A stretch of 20,319 nucleotides of DNA from positions 1 through 20,319 of the forward strand of contig DASSWB010000023.1 in NCBI GenBank assembly GCA_035705495.1, read 5' to 3'. Below are positions 1 to 7,056 of this stretch, in pieces. This DNA comes from DASSWB01 sp035705495 (lineage in GTDB: Bacteria; Bacteroidota; Bacteroidia; Flavobacteriales; Flavobacteriaceae). Each line of letters starts with the position of its first letter. Position 1 is the stretch's first letter. A model generated the notes under the pieces. That model was not told the DNA's origin and made no database searches. It saw only the letters and a program-made list of their open reading frames with translations. Made by a program: the position numbers and the translations under genes.

Positions 1-2
1 AT

Positions 3-140
3 TACGAACTTGACTTGATTCATTTAGCAATAACAGAACTATACAATGGAAACGATGACAATGTAGAGATTATAAAAAGATCATTGGATGAAATAAAACG
101 AAAAGTTCATTCAAAGCCTGATGTAGTCACTTGTGCATAA
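3..140 (+). CDS. C-terminal end of an unidentified protein (partial)
   Basis: An open frame enters from the left edge and ends at TAA 138-140, giving 45 residues. The visible part is hydrophilic and probably alpha-helical (a segment like IIKRSLDEIKRKVHSK), ending in VVTCA. I do not recognise it. It lies upstream of the recombinase with a 51-base gap and is on the same strand, so it probably belongs to the same phage region. It does not resemble the C-terminus of a large terminase in any way I can identify. The call that it is coding rests only on the open frame, its codon-like composition and the downstream spacing. Confidence 0.45.
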   Translation, partial: YELDLIHLAITELYNGNDDNVEIIKRSLDEIKRKVHSKPDVVTCA

Positions 141-191
141 CTACTATATATAAAACCCGCACCGCAAGCTGCATAAACAAAAGAAAATAAA

Positions 192-992
192 ATGAATATT
201 CGAAAATGGCACAAAGACTTTTCGAGGGATATGGAGCTTGACTCCAATTCTTTCAATACTAGAAAAACTTATACTTCCCTCGTTTGGAAATTTTTGCTGT
301 ATTTTCAAAATGAAGTAGAACCGAAAGCAATCAGCAATGAAGTCATTAAAGATTACCTACTTTCTTTCCAGACTTTAAATACCAGAAAGCAAAACCTTTG
401 CGCCATTCGTGCTTTTTACCGGCTTACGGTAAAAATGCCACAAAAAATTACCAGCATTCCATATCCGAAAAAGGAAAGGAAATTACCGCGTGTTATTGAT
501 AAGCTGGAACTACTTCAGAAAATAGATCAAATCCAAAATTTAAAGCACAAAGCAATTATTTCCGTTGGATTTAGCGTGGGATTAAGAGTTTCAGAACTGA
601 CGAATTTAAAAGTTTCGGATATTGATTCGAAGCGAATGCTAATTTTAATTAGAAACGGAAAAGGCAGGAAAGACCGATACGTGCCACTTTCAGAAAAGAT
701 ACTTCATTTACTTCGCGCCTACTTCAAAGCTTACCGTCCGGTAGAGTATCTTTTCAACGGACAAAATAAGCCGAAGTACAGTAATACCAGCTGTAATGCC
801 ATTGTAAAAAAATACCTGGGGCAAACCTATCATTATCATCTTTTAAGGCATTCCTGCTTTACAACGATGTTGGAAACAGGAACAGATCTTCGGGTAATTC
901 AAAAAATAGCGGGCCACAACAGTAGTAAGACCACCGAAATTTACACGCATGTTTCGAATAGTTTTTTGAGCGCGGTGCAAACGCCGATTTAA
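192..992 (+). CDS. Tyrosine recombinase / integrase, XerC/D-like
   Basis: Site-specific recombinase of the phage integrase family, 266 aa, which would cut and rejoin DNA through a 3'-phosphotyrosine intermediate. The N-terminal 95 residues look like the SAM-like core-binding domain. The catalytic domain has the full set: R132 in GLRVSEL, lysine K157 in GKGRKDR, H216 and R219 in HLLRH, H242 in GHNSS, and nucleophile Y251 in EIYTHVS. Its length and motif spacing match the short Bacteroidota mobile-element recombinases related to XerD. It lacks an extra N-terminal arm-binding domain, unlike lambda Int. It lies just upstream of the head genes and about 16.7 kb from attR, an unusual place for the prophage integrase. 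It could be the integrase, a second recombinase, or cargo; the sequence does not decide. The start is the first ATG in an A-rich leader. Confidence 0.93.
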   Translation: MNIRKWHKDFSRDMELDSNSFNTRKTYTSLVWKFLLYFQNEVEPKAISNEVIKDYLLSFQTLNTRKQNLCAIRAFYRLTVKMPQKITSIPYPKKERKLPRVIDKLELLQKIDQIQNLKHKAIISVGFSVGLRVSELTNLKVSDIDSKRMLILIRNGKGRKDRYVPLSEKILHLLRAYFKAYRPVEYLFNGQNKPKYSNTSCNAIVKKYLGQTYHYHLLRHSCFTTMLETGTDLRVIQKIAGHNSSKTTEIYTHVSNSFLSAVQTPI

Positions 993-1035
993 AAATCCTA
1001 AAAACACTTCTTTTAAAAACCGAAAAACTTTAATC

Positions 1036-1236
1036 ATGACACCAAAAGAAAAAGCGAAGGAACTGGTAAATAAATTTTCCTTGGTAGGACTTCAGCAAAG
1101 AGAAGAGGGGAAAGAGTGCGCCCTAATCGCTTGTGATGAAATATTAAACGAAGATTATATAATTCATTCCGTACATTCCCATTTGTCAAGAAATGAATTT
1201 TGGCAAGAAGTAAAGCAAGAAATAACCAAACTGTAG
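1036..1236 (+). CDS. Small conserved-type hypothetical protein
   Basis: Encodes 66 aa beginning MTPKEKAKELVNKF and ending in a WQEVKQEITKL helix. The pattern (MTPKEKAKELV, then CALIACDEIL, then a tryptophan and a lysine/glutamate-rich helix) resembles small proteins I associate with Bacteroidota phages and mobile elements; their function is not known to me. It is probably all-helical, with no signal peptide or membrane segment. It starts 43 bases after the recombinase stop and ends 116 bases before the portal gene, with a repeated intergenic element in between. ATG in the context aatcATG is the natural start. An antisense frame over the same bases is a shadow. Confidence 0.7.
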   Translation: MTPKEKAKELVNKFSLVGLQQREEGKECALIACDEILNEDYIIHSVHSHLSRNEFWQEVKQEITKL

Positions 1237-1265
1237 TTGACAATCTGGATATAACCACCTTCCCA

Positions 1266-1317
1266 ACAAATAAACTTTTAGTTTATACAAAACCATCTAA
1301 GCATCTATAAGTTTACC
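1266..1317 (+). repeat. 52-bp intergenic element, copy A, upstream of portal
   Basis: It begins ACAAATAAAC and ends AAGTTTACC. It contains an inverted repeat, ATAAAC (1270-1275) and GTTTAT (1281-1286), around a 5-base spacer, and a third half-site-like GTTTAC at 1311-1316. A second copy of identical length, with the same ends and a diverged middle, lies at 7793-7844 before the tape measure gene. Conserved half-sites at fixed spacing suggest protein binding, either a promoter or an operator for late transcription. No exact flavobacterial -7 consensus (TAnnTTTG) is visible in it. Confidence 0.6.
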
Positions 1318-1352
1318 ATTCATAATTTATTTGAATTGGTTAAATTTTTTAG

Positions 1353-2561
1353 ATGAGTAACATTTTTACACGGGCGGTTGCCCAAATTGTTGCACCTCAA
1401 AAGAGGTCTGCTGGTTCTAGCACCGGCTGGACCTCTTTTTTCCCTTTCAAACTTACCGAAGCTGGTAAATCCGTCAACACAAATTCTGCGCTTACAATTT
1501 CCGCTTTCTATTGCGCGGTGAATACCATTGCCAATAGTATTGCACTGCTTCCCATGTCCGTTTATAAAAAAGACGGAAAGACCAGGATGCACTCTGCAGA
1601 TCACGCTGCAGATTATCTTCTGTACCGCGAGCCAAATTCTTATATGACGGCCTTCACGTTCAAGTTTATTATGGCAGTTGCCGTGCTTATGCGTGGCAAT
1701 GCCTATGCACTTATTGTTCGTGACAATTCAGGAAATATTTCAGCATATCAATATCTTGATCCCGATCAAGTTTCGGTGGTAGATTATCAAGGTCAGTTGT
1801 ACTACAAATTTAAAGGTCAAACTTTTTCAGCTTCAGAAATTATACATATACCCGGATTCTCTACGGATGGCATCTGCGGAAAATCAATAATTGAACACGC
1901 TGCCGATAATTTGGGTGTTTCTTTGACCGCTCAAAAATTCGGAAGCGATTCACTTACAGATCGAGGAATCTCTCAGGGAGTTCTTGAAAGTGAGTTAACT
2001 GTTAAGGTTGAAAAGAAAAAAGAAATATCCGCAGCTTTTTCTTCGGCAATGAGTAGCGGACAAAAGCACCGCGCGCCACTTTTGGATGAAGGGATGAAAT
2101 ACAAGCCTATCACCTTATCTCCTAAGGATGCACAATTTATTGAAACCTACGCAAACGGAATCGCGGATATTGCCCGTTGGTTCAGTATGCCATTGCACAA
2201 ATTGCACGTATCTGGGGAAGGCGGTTACAATTATCTGGTGCAAATGTCAATTGAATATCTGCAAACAGCTGTAATGCCTTTGGGCGAGAAATTCAAACAA
2301 GAATTTGAACGCAAAAGCTTCACGCCTTCCGAGAGGAAAATCGGTGTGTACATCCATATCAACTATTCAAAACTTTTACAGGCCGATCCTAAATCACGTG
2401 CGCAATTCTATAAAGATCAATATTACCTGGGCGCAATTTCAGCAAATGAAATCCGCGAACTCGAAGACAGGAACCCACGTGATGGTGGTGATGATTTTGT
2501 ACAAATGAGCAACGTGCTTAACGAAATGCAGCTTAAAAAACAGTTACAAGATGAAAACTGA
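1353..2561 (+). CDS. Phage portal protein, HK97 family
   Basis: Portal protein of 402 aa, forming the dodecameric ring at one capsid vertex through which DNA enters and leaves. The N-terminal part (about residues 48-75, ALTISAFYCAVNTIANSIA) is the conserved entry helix of HK97-type portals, followed by the K/D-rich strand, the LLYREPNSYMT segment and the GNAYALIVRDNSG segment. The region from about 260 to 300 (IETYANGIADIARWFSMP, then lysine-rich) is the typical stem/clip area, and the acidic C-terminus is usual. The stop overlaps the protease start by 11 bases, which indicates translational coupling. The gene is not preceded directly by a large terminase, as it would be in most HK97-like phages. 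A terminator-like hairpin lies inside codons 16-30. Confidence 0.93.
   Translation: MSNIFTRAVAQIVAPQKRSAGSSTGWTSFFPFKLTEAGKSVNTNSALTISAFYCAVNTIANSIALLPMSVYKKDGKTRMHSADHAADYLLYREPNSYMTAFTFKFIMAVAVLMRGNAYALIVRDNSGNISAYQYLDPDQVSVVDYQGQLYYKFKGQTFSASEIIHIPGFSTDGICGKSIIEHAADNLGVSLTAQKFGSDSLTDRGISQGVLESELTVKVEKKKEISAAFSSAMSSGQKHRAPLLDEGMKYKPITLSPKDAQFIETYANGIADIARWFSMPLHKLHVSGEGGYNYLVQMSIEYLQTAVMPLGEKFKQEFERKSFTPSERKIGVYIHINYSKLLQADPKSRAQFYKDQYYLGAISANEIRELEDRNPRDGGDDFVQMSNVLNEMQLKKQLQDEN
1399..1441 (+). terminator. Terminator-like hairpin inside the portal gene
   Basis: AAAAGAGGTC at 1399-1408 is exactly complementary to GACCTCTTTT at 1430-1439. Inside, CTGGT (1411-1415) pairs with ACCGG (1422-1426), so nearly the whole 41 bases can fold, followed directly by six T residues (1436-1441) and CCC. 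It looks like an intrinsic terminator, but lies 47-89 bases into an intact coding sequence. It may act as an attenuator when portal translation is slow or absent. Termination activity itself is inferred. Confidence 0.5.
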
Positions 2562-3177
2562 TAACATACAAACCCGTTACGCCCAGGTAAGAGCCGGGGC
2601 AATCAATGAAGAAAACCGCACGGTTGAATTTGTGATTTCTACCGAAGCTGTAGATTCTTATAAAACAGTTTTCAGGCTTGACGGCTGGATGCTGGATGAG
2701 TATAACCGCAATCCTATTGTGTGCTACAACCACGAAGTTTTTGGCGATGCCGATATGATTATTGGTACTTCGGAAGTCTTTCGTGATGGCGATGCACTTA
2801 TAGGAAGGGTAACTTTTGAAGATGCAGAAACAAATCCTTTTGCCGAAAAGATTTTCAGGAAGATAAAAGCCGGAACCCTTAGAATGGCTTCCATCAATGC
2901 AAGGGTAAGCAAGGCACGTATGGGATTGAAAGATCAAAACGAAGATCCAGATGTGGTGTATTTCACCCGCCAATATTTGCAAGAATGGAGCGTGGTGAGC
3001 ATCGGAAGCAATCCAGATGCATTAAAACGAAATTCCGAAGAACTGGAAGCACTCCGTAGTGCTGCAGTCAAAGAAATAGAAGTTACTGAAGAGCCGGTAA
3101 CTTCAAAAGAAGAAAGAGCGTCATTTGATGTCTTTGAGGCTCAATTAATTGTTAACCAAAACAGCTTAGTAAAATGA
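2551..3177 (+). CDS. Prohead maturation protease, HK97 family (peptidase S78)
   Basis: Serine protease of 208 aa that cleaves the scaffold region of the capsid protein during head maturation. The family triad is visible: H61 in CYNHE, S114 in TLRMASINARV, and E145 in LQEWSVVSIGSNPDA, which corresponds to the LxEvSlV...P-N-x-A signature. The tail after about residue 165 is acidic and probably serves as a targeting or self-cleaved segment. The start overlaps the end of the portal gene and the stop overlaps the capsid ATG (ATGA at 3174-3177), the standard portal-protease-capsid order. Length is normal for the family. Confidence 0.93.
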   Translation: MKTDNIQTRYAQVRAGAINEENRTVEFVISTEAVDSYKTVFRLDGWMLDEYNRNPIVCYNHEVFGDADMIIGTSEVFRDGDALIGRVTFEDAETNPFAEKIFRKIKAGTLRMASINARVSKARMGLKDQNEDPDVVYFTRQYLQEWSVVSIGSNPDALKRNSEELEALRSAAVKEIEVTEEPVTSKEERASFDVFEAQLIVNQNSLVK

Positions 3178-4496
3178 AAAAACTAGCAGAATTAATGCAA
3201 GAAAGAGCCGCCAAAATCAAGGCTCAATCTGATTTGTTAGCTGAAGTAAGAAGCTCTGAAAAGAAAGAGTTTACCGAAGACCAGCAAACCCGTTTCGATG
3301 GAATGACCGCCGAAATAAAAGAACTCGACACGCAAATTGAGCGTGCCAAAGAAATCGATGCCGCCGAAAAGCGTGCTGCAGAATTGAACGGTAAACCTAT
3401 TGATCAGCCAAGACAAAGAAAAGAAGGTGGTGAAGATGCTGAGAGGCGTGCCATTCTTGGACAAGCTTCTATTACCCGTGCTATGAGAATGGCTTCCAAA
3501 GGTAAAATTTTAGATGGAGCTGAAAAGGAAATGAGTGAAATCGGTATGGAAGAAAACCGAAATGCGGAAGTAAAAGAAACAGGCGAGGCTGATTTCTATA
3601 TTCCTACTTCTATGCTTCGCGCTGATGCTTATACAGCTACAGAAGATGCCGGTGCTTATGGTGGAGATTTAATTGTTAAGCAACCACCACGCGTTCAAAT
3701 GCCATTTGCGGCTAAGCCTGTTTTGGAAAGTTTGGGAGCAACTGTATGGGACAACCTTACTGGTGGTGGTATTCCTTTGCCTGTTATGGGTAAGCACACT
3801 TTTGAGTGGTTAAGCGAAACAGGAGAAACCACTATTGAGAAAGCAGGAATTGACGGTCCCGTTTTGGATCCTTATCGTTTAGGAAGAACTACGGATATTT
3901 CGAATAGGTTGATCCTTCAAACAAGTTTCGGTGTTGAAGGTTATGTTCGTTCTGAAATTATAAAAGCTTTTAACCGTGCAATCGATTCTGCTGGTATCAA
4001 TGGTTCTGGCGCGGCTAACAATCCAACTGGTCTTTTAAATACTGCTGGTATATCCCTTTCTGCAATTGCAACGGCGGCAGCTATTCCAACCCGTCCTATG
4101 TTGAATGAATTGCCTGGTCTGTTGGCTTTGGATGATGTTGATGAAAACAACTTAGCGTATTTGTTAGGCCCAGCACTTAGAACTCTTCTGCAGGATATTA
4201 AAGTAGATGCTGGTTCTGGAAGATTTTTGATGGAAGGAAGAAACGAATTGAACAGCTATAAAGCTGCAGTTTCGACTCTTGTACCAGATTTAGCAGCTAA
4301 CCATCCTTTGATTTTTGGAGATTTCTCCAAATTGTTCATCGGAAAATGGGGAGCGCTTTCAGTGCTTACAGATCCTTATTCTGCATCAAGAAAGAACTGC
4401 TTGAGATTGACTGTTAACGGTCATGCTGGTGTTGCAATAGCACAACCAGAAGCCTTTGCGGTAAACAAGTTCCTTAACGCTGAAGCTGCAGCGTAA
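3174..4496 (+). CDS. Major capsid protein, HK97 fold
   Basis: Main shell protein, 440 aa. Residues 1 to about 75 are a charged coiled coil (MKKLAELMQERAAKIKAQ onward) that matches the HK97 delta domain, which serves as a built-in scaffold and is removed by the S78 protease encoded next door. A variable linker rich in K/E/R follows, then the Phage_capsid domain from about residue 110 to the end (motifs VLESLGATVWDNLTGG, EGYVRSEIIKAFNRAID with the GINGSG turn typical of the family, and FGDFSKLFIGKWG). The exact processing site cannot be read from the sequence. An intrinsic terminator follows 31 bases after the stop. Confidence 0.95.
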   Translation: MKKLAELMQERAAKIKAQSDLLAEVRSSEKKEFTEDQQTRFDGMTAEIKELDTQIERAKEIDAAEKRAAELNGKPIDQPRQRKEGGEDAERRAILGQASITRAMRMASKGKILDGAEKEMSEIGMEENRNAEVKETGEADFYIPTSMLRADAYTATEDAGAYGGDLIVKQPPRVQMPFAAKPVLESLGATVWDNLTGGGIPLPVMGKHTFEWLSETGETTIEKAGIDGPVLDPYRLGRTTDISNRLILQTSFGVEGYVRSEIIKAFNRAIDSAGINGSGAANNPTGLLNTAGISLSAIATAAAIPTRPMLNELPGLLALDDVDENNLAYLLGPALRTLLQDIKVDAGSGRFLMEGRNELNSYKAAVSTLVPDLAANHPLIFGDFSKLFIGKWGALSVLTDPYSASRKNCLRLTVNGHAGVAIAQPEAFAVNKFLNAEAAA

Positions 4497-4527
4497 TAGT
4501 TTGAATTTGCCAATTCAACAATAAAAT

Positions 4528-4559
4528 GGGCCTTTGCTTAAGGCGAAGGCTCATTTTTT
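4528..4559 (+). terminator. Intrinsic terminator after the capsid gene
   Basis: GGGCCTTTGC (4528-4537) pairs with GCGAAGGCTC (4543-4552) to give a 10-bp stem with two G-U pairs and a 5-base loop, followed by A and six T residues. It lies between the capsid stop (4496) and the next gene (4574). It may lower transcription of downstream connector genes relative to the capsid gene, which is needed in far larger amounts. Confidence 0.8.
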
Positions 4560-4573
4560 AAAAACAAAAAATC

Positions 4574-4777
4574 ATGGCAGGGAAAAAGAAAGAAAAAAAA
4601 GAAACAAACCAGGCAAAAGAGGTGAAACCTAAAAATGCCGGTCTTAAAAAATTAAGGGCACTTGTAAGTAATTTGCCAGGCAAATATTTACTTCCCTATA
4701 ACAAAGGTCAAGAATTCGAAATAGAAGCAAAACAGGCCGAAGAAATGATCAAGGCAAAAGATGCCGAAGAAGTCTAA
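4574..4777 (+). CDS. Small post-capsid protein of unknown function
   Basis: Encodes 67 aa. The first 25 residues are very lysine-rich (MAGKKKEKKETNQAKEVKPK), then comes a short beta-like segment, NLPGKYLLPYNKGQEFEIE, and a final helix, AKQAEEMIKAKDAEEV. The second half resembles small proteins found behind the capsid gene in many siphophages, with a GK...Y..GQEFEI...A..LI...AE pattern, but I cannot assign a role with certainty. A basic N-terminus could bind DNA or the acidic capsid interior. The gene lies between the capsid terminator and the gp6-like connector, which fits a minor head or connector role. ATG in context aatcATGG is the only good start. Confidence 0.75.
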   Translation: MAGKKKEKKETNQAKEVKPKNAGLKKLRALVSNLPGKYLLPYNKGQEFEIEAKQAEEMIKAKDAEEV

Positions 4778-4818
4778 AAGCGAAGCGGTCTAAAATCTAA
4801 TATCTAACATCTAGCATT

Positions 4819-5349
4819 ATGGCTTACGAAACCTATATATCAGATCCAGTTGCAGATGCAACAATCGTTACGTTGGAGCAGGCAAAAATGAATTCCAAAA
4901 TTGAATTCGACGATGAAGATGCTTTATTGGAAATCTTTGTCGATGCTGCAACAAACGAGATTGAAAACTACATAGGCGGTCCCGTATTGCCACGTGAAGC
5001 ATCTTCTTTTGTTTTAAGCAAATGGTGCCGAAGTTTAAAAGCAGGGCCACGAGTTGAAGCAATTGAATCTGTTACCTATGTAGATGATGAAGGAGAAGAG
5101 CAAGAGCTAGCTGCAGATGATTATTACCTGATCAAAAACACAAATACAATTGTGATCACTGCAGATGAGCCGGTAGATTTTGAAGAAGATCTAACGATCA
5201 ACTGTACTTTGGGTTACACAACAATTCCTGCAGATATTAAAAGGGCGGCACTGCTTATTTTCAGCAATGCCGATACCTATCGGGAAAATATGCCAATAAA
5301 ACTGAACACCGCAGCACAAGCACTGTTGCGGCCATATAAAATTTATTAG
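4819..5349 (+). CDS. Head-tail connector protein, gp6-like
   Basis: Encodes 176 aa, with the usual pattern of the gp6/gp15-type adaptor family: an N-terminal TLEQAKMNSKIEFDDEDALL helix pair, a second helix, IFVDAATNEIENYIG, followed by a beta-rich middle (RVEAIESVTYVDDEGE, then DDYYLI, NTIVI) and a C-terminal helix, IPADIKRAALLIFSNADTYRE. Such proteins form a ring under the portal. The N-terminal LEQAK.....DDEDALLE signature is what makes the call. The leader before the ATG (4778-4818) is rich in CTAA-type repeats. The following gene begins two bases after the stop if the 31-aa frame is real, or 98 bases later if not. Confidence 0.82.
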   Translation: MAYETYISDPVADATIVTLEQAKMNSKIEFDDEDALLEIFVDAATNEIENYIGGPVLPREASSFVLSKWCRSLKAGPRVEAIESVTYVDDEGEEQELAADDYYLIKNTNTIVITADEPVDFEEDLTINCTLGYTTIPADIKRAALLIFSNADTYRENMPIKLNTAAQALLRPYKIY

Positions 5350-5350
5350 G

Positions 5351-5446
5351 ATGCTAAGAATAGTTTACGATCCGGTATTGGGAGCAATGTATTTTTTTGA
5401 TCCTTTTGTTTCCAATAAAAAACCAAGATCTAAATTTCATAAGTAA
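5351..5446 (+). CDS. Possible 31-aa small protein
   Basis: An ATG directly after the connector stop opens a frame of 31 codons (MLRIVYDPVLGAMYFFDPF...SKFHK) that ends one base before the head closure ATG at 5448. It therefore fills what would otherwise be a 98-base gap in a tightly packed operon, which supports translation. The peptide has a hydrophobic middle and a basic end. I recognise no family. It could also serve only to couple translation of the next gene. Confidence 0.45.
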   Translation: MLRIVYDPVLGAMYFFDPFVSNKKPRSKFHK

Positions 5447-5447
5447 G

Positions 5448-5783
5448 ATGAACACAGTAAACGTAGGCAAGCTAAACCGAAGAGTGGAACTCTTCAAAAA
5501 AGTGGAGGCAAAGCAACCCACTGGCGAGCGTACGCATACAGTTGAATCTTTGGGAAAAGCTTGGGTGGAACGTATAGAAGTTTCCGGCAATGAAGATGAT
5601 AACGATGGGCAAATCCTTTCCTTATCCGTTTGCCGATTTATTATAAGGTTCACACGTGATTTATTGATCACCGGACCGCAATATTTTATACGTGATGAAG
5701 ATGGGGATTATGAAATTCATAGCACACAAATAATTGGGCGCAATAGGTTTCTGGAATTAAAATGCAGTCGCCGTGGCCAATGA
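5448..5783 (+). CDS. Phage head closure protein (SPP1 gp16-like)
   Basis: Encodes 111 aa. MNTVNVGKLNRRVELFKKVE is the classic start of head closure (head-tail adaptor) proteins, which begin with a short arm followed by 'GkL..rv.l....', and the later part keeps the family order: GKAWVERIEVSGNE, a long strand (RFIIRFTRDLLITG), then FIRDEDGDYEI and a final RNRFLELKC strand. The role is to seal the portal channel and dock the tail. I chose the ATG at 5448 over an upstream start at 5397 because the family starts here and the upstream segment overlaps the 31-aa frame. The 3' end overlaps the next gene by 11 bases. Confidence 0.85.
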   Translation: MNTVNVGKLNRRVELFKKVEAKQPTGERTHTVESLGKAWVERIEVSGNEDDNDGQILSLSVCRFIIRFTRDLLITGPQYFIRDEDGDYEIHSTQIIGRNRFLELKCSRRGQ

Positions 5784-6237
5784 TAAGGATATTGTAAAGA
5801 TTGAAGGTTTTGAAGAGTTGAACCGAAAATTAAAACAACTCCCAGACCGTGTAAAACGGCTTGAAGTTCTGAAAATACAAAGGCGAATTGCCGCTCCGGT
5901 TGTAAGTGCTTATGCAAATGAGCTTCCTAAAAAGTCGGGCAACTTGGCAAAATCTGTAAAAGCCGAAACGGTGCCAGCTAGAAAATCAGATGGTAATCCG
6001 TCAATAGCAATAAGGCCTTCCAAAAAAGGTAAAGCAGATGGCTGGTATCGTTTCGTGGTAATAAAGAAAGGTGATAAACCGGGAAGCCGAAAAGAAGGAA
6101 GCCGAAAAGGAATGAACACGGTTGTGGAAGATGCAAAGGAAAGGGTTGTTAAAAGTATGGGAACTACGGCAATGGCTGAAAACCAAAAGAAAATTGCCGA
6201 GTATATCCAGAAACAAATAAACAGATTGAGCAAATGA
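5773..6237 (+). CDS. HK97 gp10-like head-tail or tail protein
   Basis: Encodes 154 aa starting with GTG (5773), since the frame has no ATG near the start and the family begins with a short 'i.GfeeLn.kLkqLp' segment, seen here as IEGFEELNRKLKQLPDRVKR. The middle has SAYANELPKKSGNLAKSVKAE, the hallmark of the HK97 gp10 family, followed by a glycine/lysine-rich strand region and a C-terminal helix (MAENQKKIAEYIQKQINRL). Members are thought to act at the neck of siphophage tails. It overlaps both neighbours (11 bases before; ATGA at 6234-6237 after), which indicates translational coupling. Confidence 0.83.
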   Translation: MANDKDIVKIEGFEELNRKLKQLPDRVKRLEVLKIQRRIAAPVVSAYANELPKKSGNLAKSVKAETVPARKSDGNPSIAIRPSKKGKADGWYRFVVIKKGDKPGSRKEGSRKGMNTVVEDAKERVVKSMGTTAMAENQKKIAEYIQKQINRLSK

Positions 6238-6587
6238 TTTTAGATGCCTCGATACATGCAACATCAATTTTGGAAGAAGCGGCTCTTGGTACTGCCGTGG
6301 AAGATAAAATATTCTGGGAACTCGCAGAGCAAACCACGCAAATTCCATTTGTGGTTTTCACGGTGGCAGATTCGGGTCCAGGAACAAAAAACGGATTGAC
6401 CGAAATTGAAGTGAATGTTCGTGTTTTCGGAAGCAGCATAACAGCTTCGGCAACCATTGCAAAACAATTGCGAAATGCCATAGATAGCAATAACACACGT
6501 TGGCGGGATCGTGGCGCAAGGTCTGGTTATACCAATACCGATGCAAAAGAAGGATATATTGAAATCACATATAATTTTAAACTTTAA
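6234..6587 (+). CDS. DUF3168-like tail completion/terminator protein
   Basis: Encodes 117 aa. The pattern matches the tail terminator / DUF3168 group: an N-terminal helix (MILDASIHATSILEEAAL), a TQIPFVVFTVADS strand, an EIEVNVRVFGSS strand with the conserved 'v.v.v.g.s...' pattern, a helix (ITASATIAKQLRNAIDS), and a final EGYIEITYNFKL strand. Such proteins cap the tail tube at the head side. Its position directly before the tail tube gene fits. The start codon overlaps the stop of the preceding gene (ATGA). Confidence 0.8.
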   Translation: MILDASIHATSILEEAALGTAVEDKIFWELAEQTTQIPFVVFTVADSGPGTKNGLTEIEVNVRVFGSSITASATIAKQLRNAIDSNNTRWRDRGARSGYTNTDAKEGYIEITYNFKL

Positions 6588-6623
6588 CTCAATACTAAAT
6601 ACTAACACCTAAATACTAAAGAA
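6588..6623 (+). promoter_or_regulatory. CTAA-rich leader before the tail tube gene
   Basis: The 36 bases contain TAAATACTAA twice, with further ACTAA-type words, and no purine-rich Shine-Dalgarno sequence. A similar run of CTAA words lies at 4778-4818 before the connector gene. Such leaders may help translation in a group that does not rely on Shine-Dalgarno pairing; this is inference. A promoter is also possible. Confidence 0.3.
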
Positions 6624-7055
6624 ATGGCAGGAGAAAAAGTAATTTCCGGAAATTTAAGATTGACATTGGATGATGGCTCAATCTTTCACGCTACCGAGTG
6701 TTCCCTAACAATGACCAGGGAATTAAAAGAGCGTTCAACAAAAGATACCGACGGCATCGAGCGTTCAAAAGGTATTAAATCTTGGTCTGCTTCGGCTTCG
6801 GCATTGGCTGTTTACGGCTCCGATGGAACCGGTACAAACGATTTTGCGGCCCTTTTCAATTTGTACAATGACGATACAGATACACTTGTAGCTGTAGAGT
6901 TTGTGCAGGATGAAACAGATGCAGTTTATAAATTCGTGGGCAGTGCAATTATTGAAAGCCTTGAAATGAACGCTGCAAACGAGGAAGATGCAACAGCATC
7001 AATCTCTTTGAGCGGTAGCGGTGCCATGGCAATGGAGGAACTCAACCCAGCTTAA
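6624..7055 (+). CDS. Major tail tube protein
   Basis: Encodes 143 aa. It has the tail tube protein layout: MAGEKVISGNLRLTLDDGSIFHATECSLTM (beta strands), ELKERSTKDTDGIERSKGIKSWSASASALAV (the 'e...k...g....g..sws.s....l' signature of TP901-1-like major tail proteins), then a strand-rich half with VAVEFVQDET and GSAIIESLEMNAANEEDATASISLSGSG. The protein polymerises into the tube around the tape measure. The N-terminal methionine is chosen at 6624 in the leader context gaaATGG. It is followed by the tail chaperone with a 1-base gap, as usual. Expression should be high, which fits its own leader. Confidence 0.88.
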   Translation: MAGEKVISGNLRLTLDDGSIFHATECSLTMTRELKERSTKDTDGIERSKGIKSWSASASALAVYGSDGTGTNDFAALFNLYNDDTDTLVAVEFVQDETDAVYKFVGSAIIESLEMNAANEEDATASISLSGSGAMAMEELNPA

Positions 7056-7056
7056 A

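Noticed and set aside
160..980. Short inverted repeats GCACCGC and GCGGTGC on either side of the recombinase gene as ends of an inserted element
   Set aside because: Only 7 bp, imperfectly placed (one lies inside the gene end), without target duplication; expected by chance.
1320..1604. Antisense frame over the portal start
   Set aside because: Shadow of the portal gene with no family similarity; the plus-strand HK97 portal is certain.
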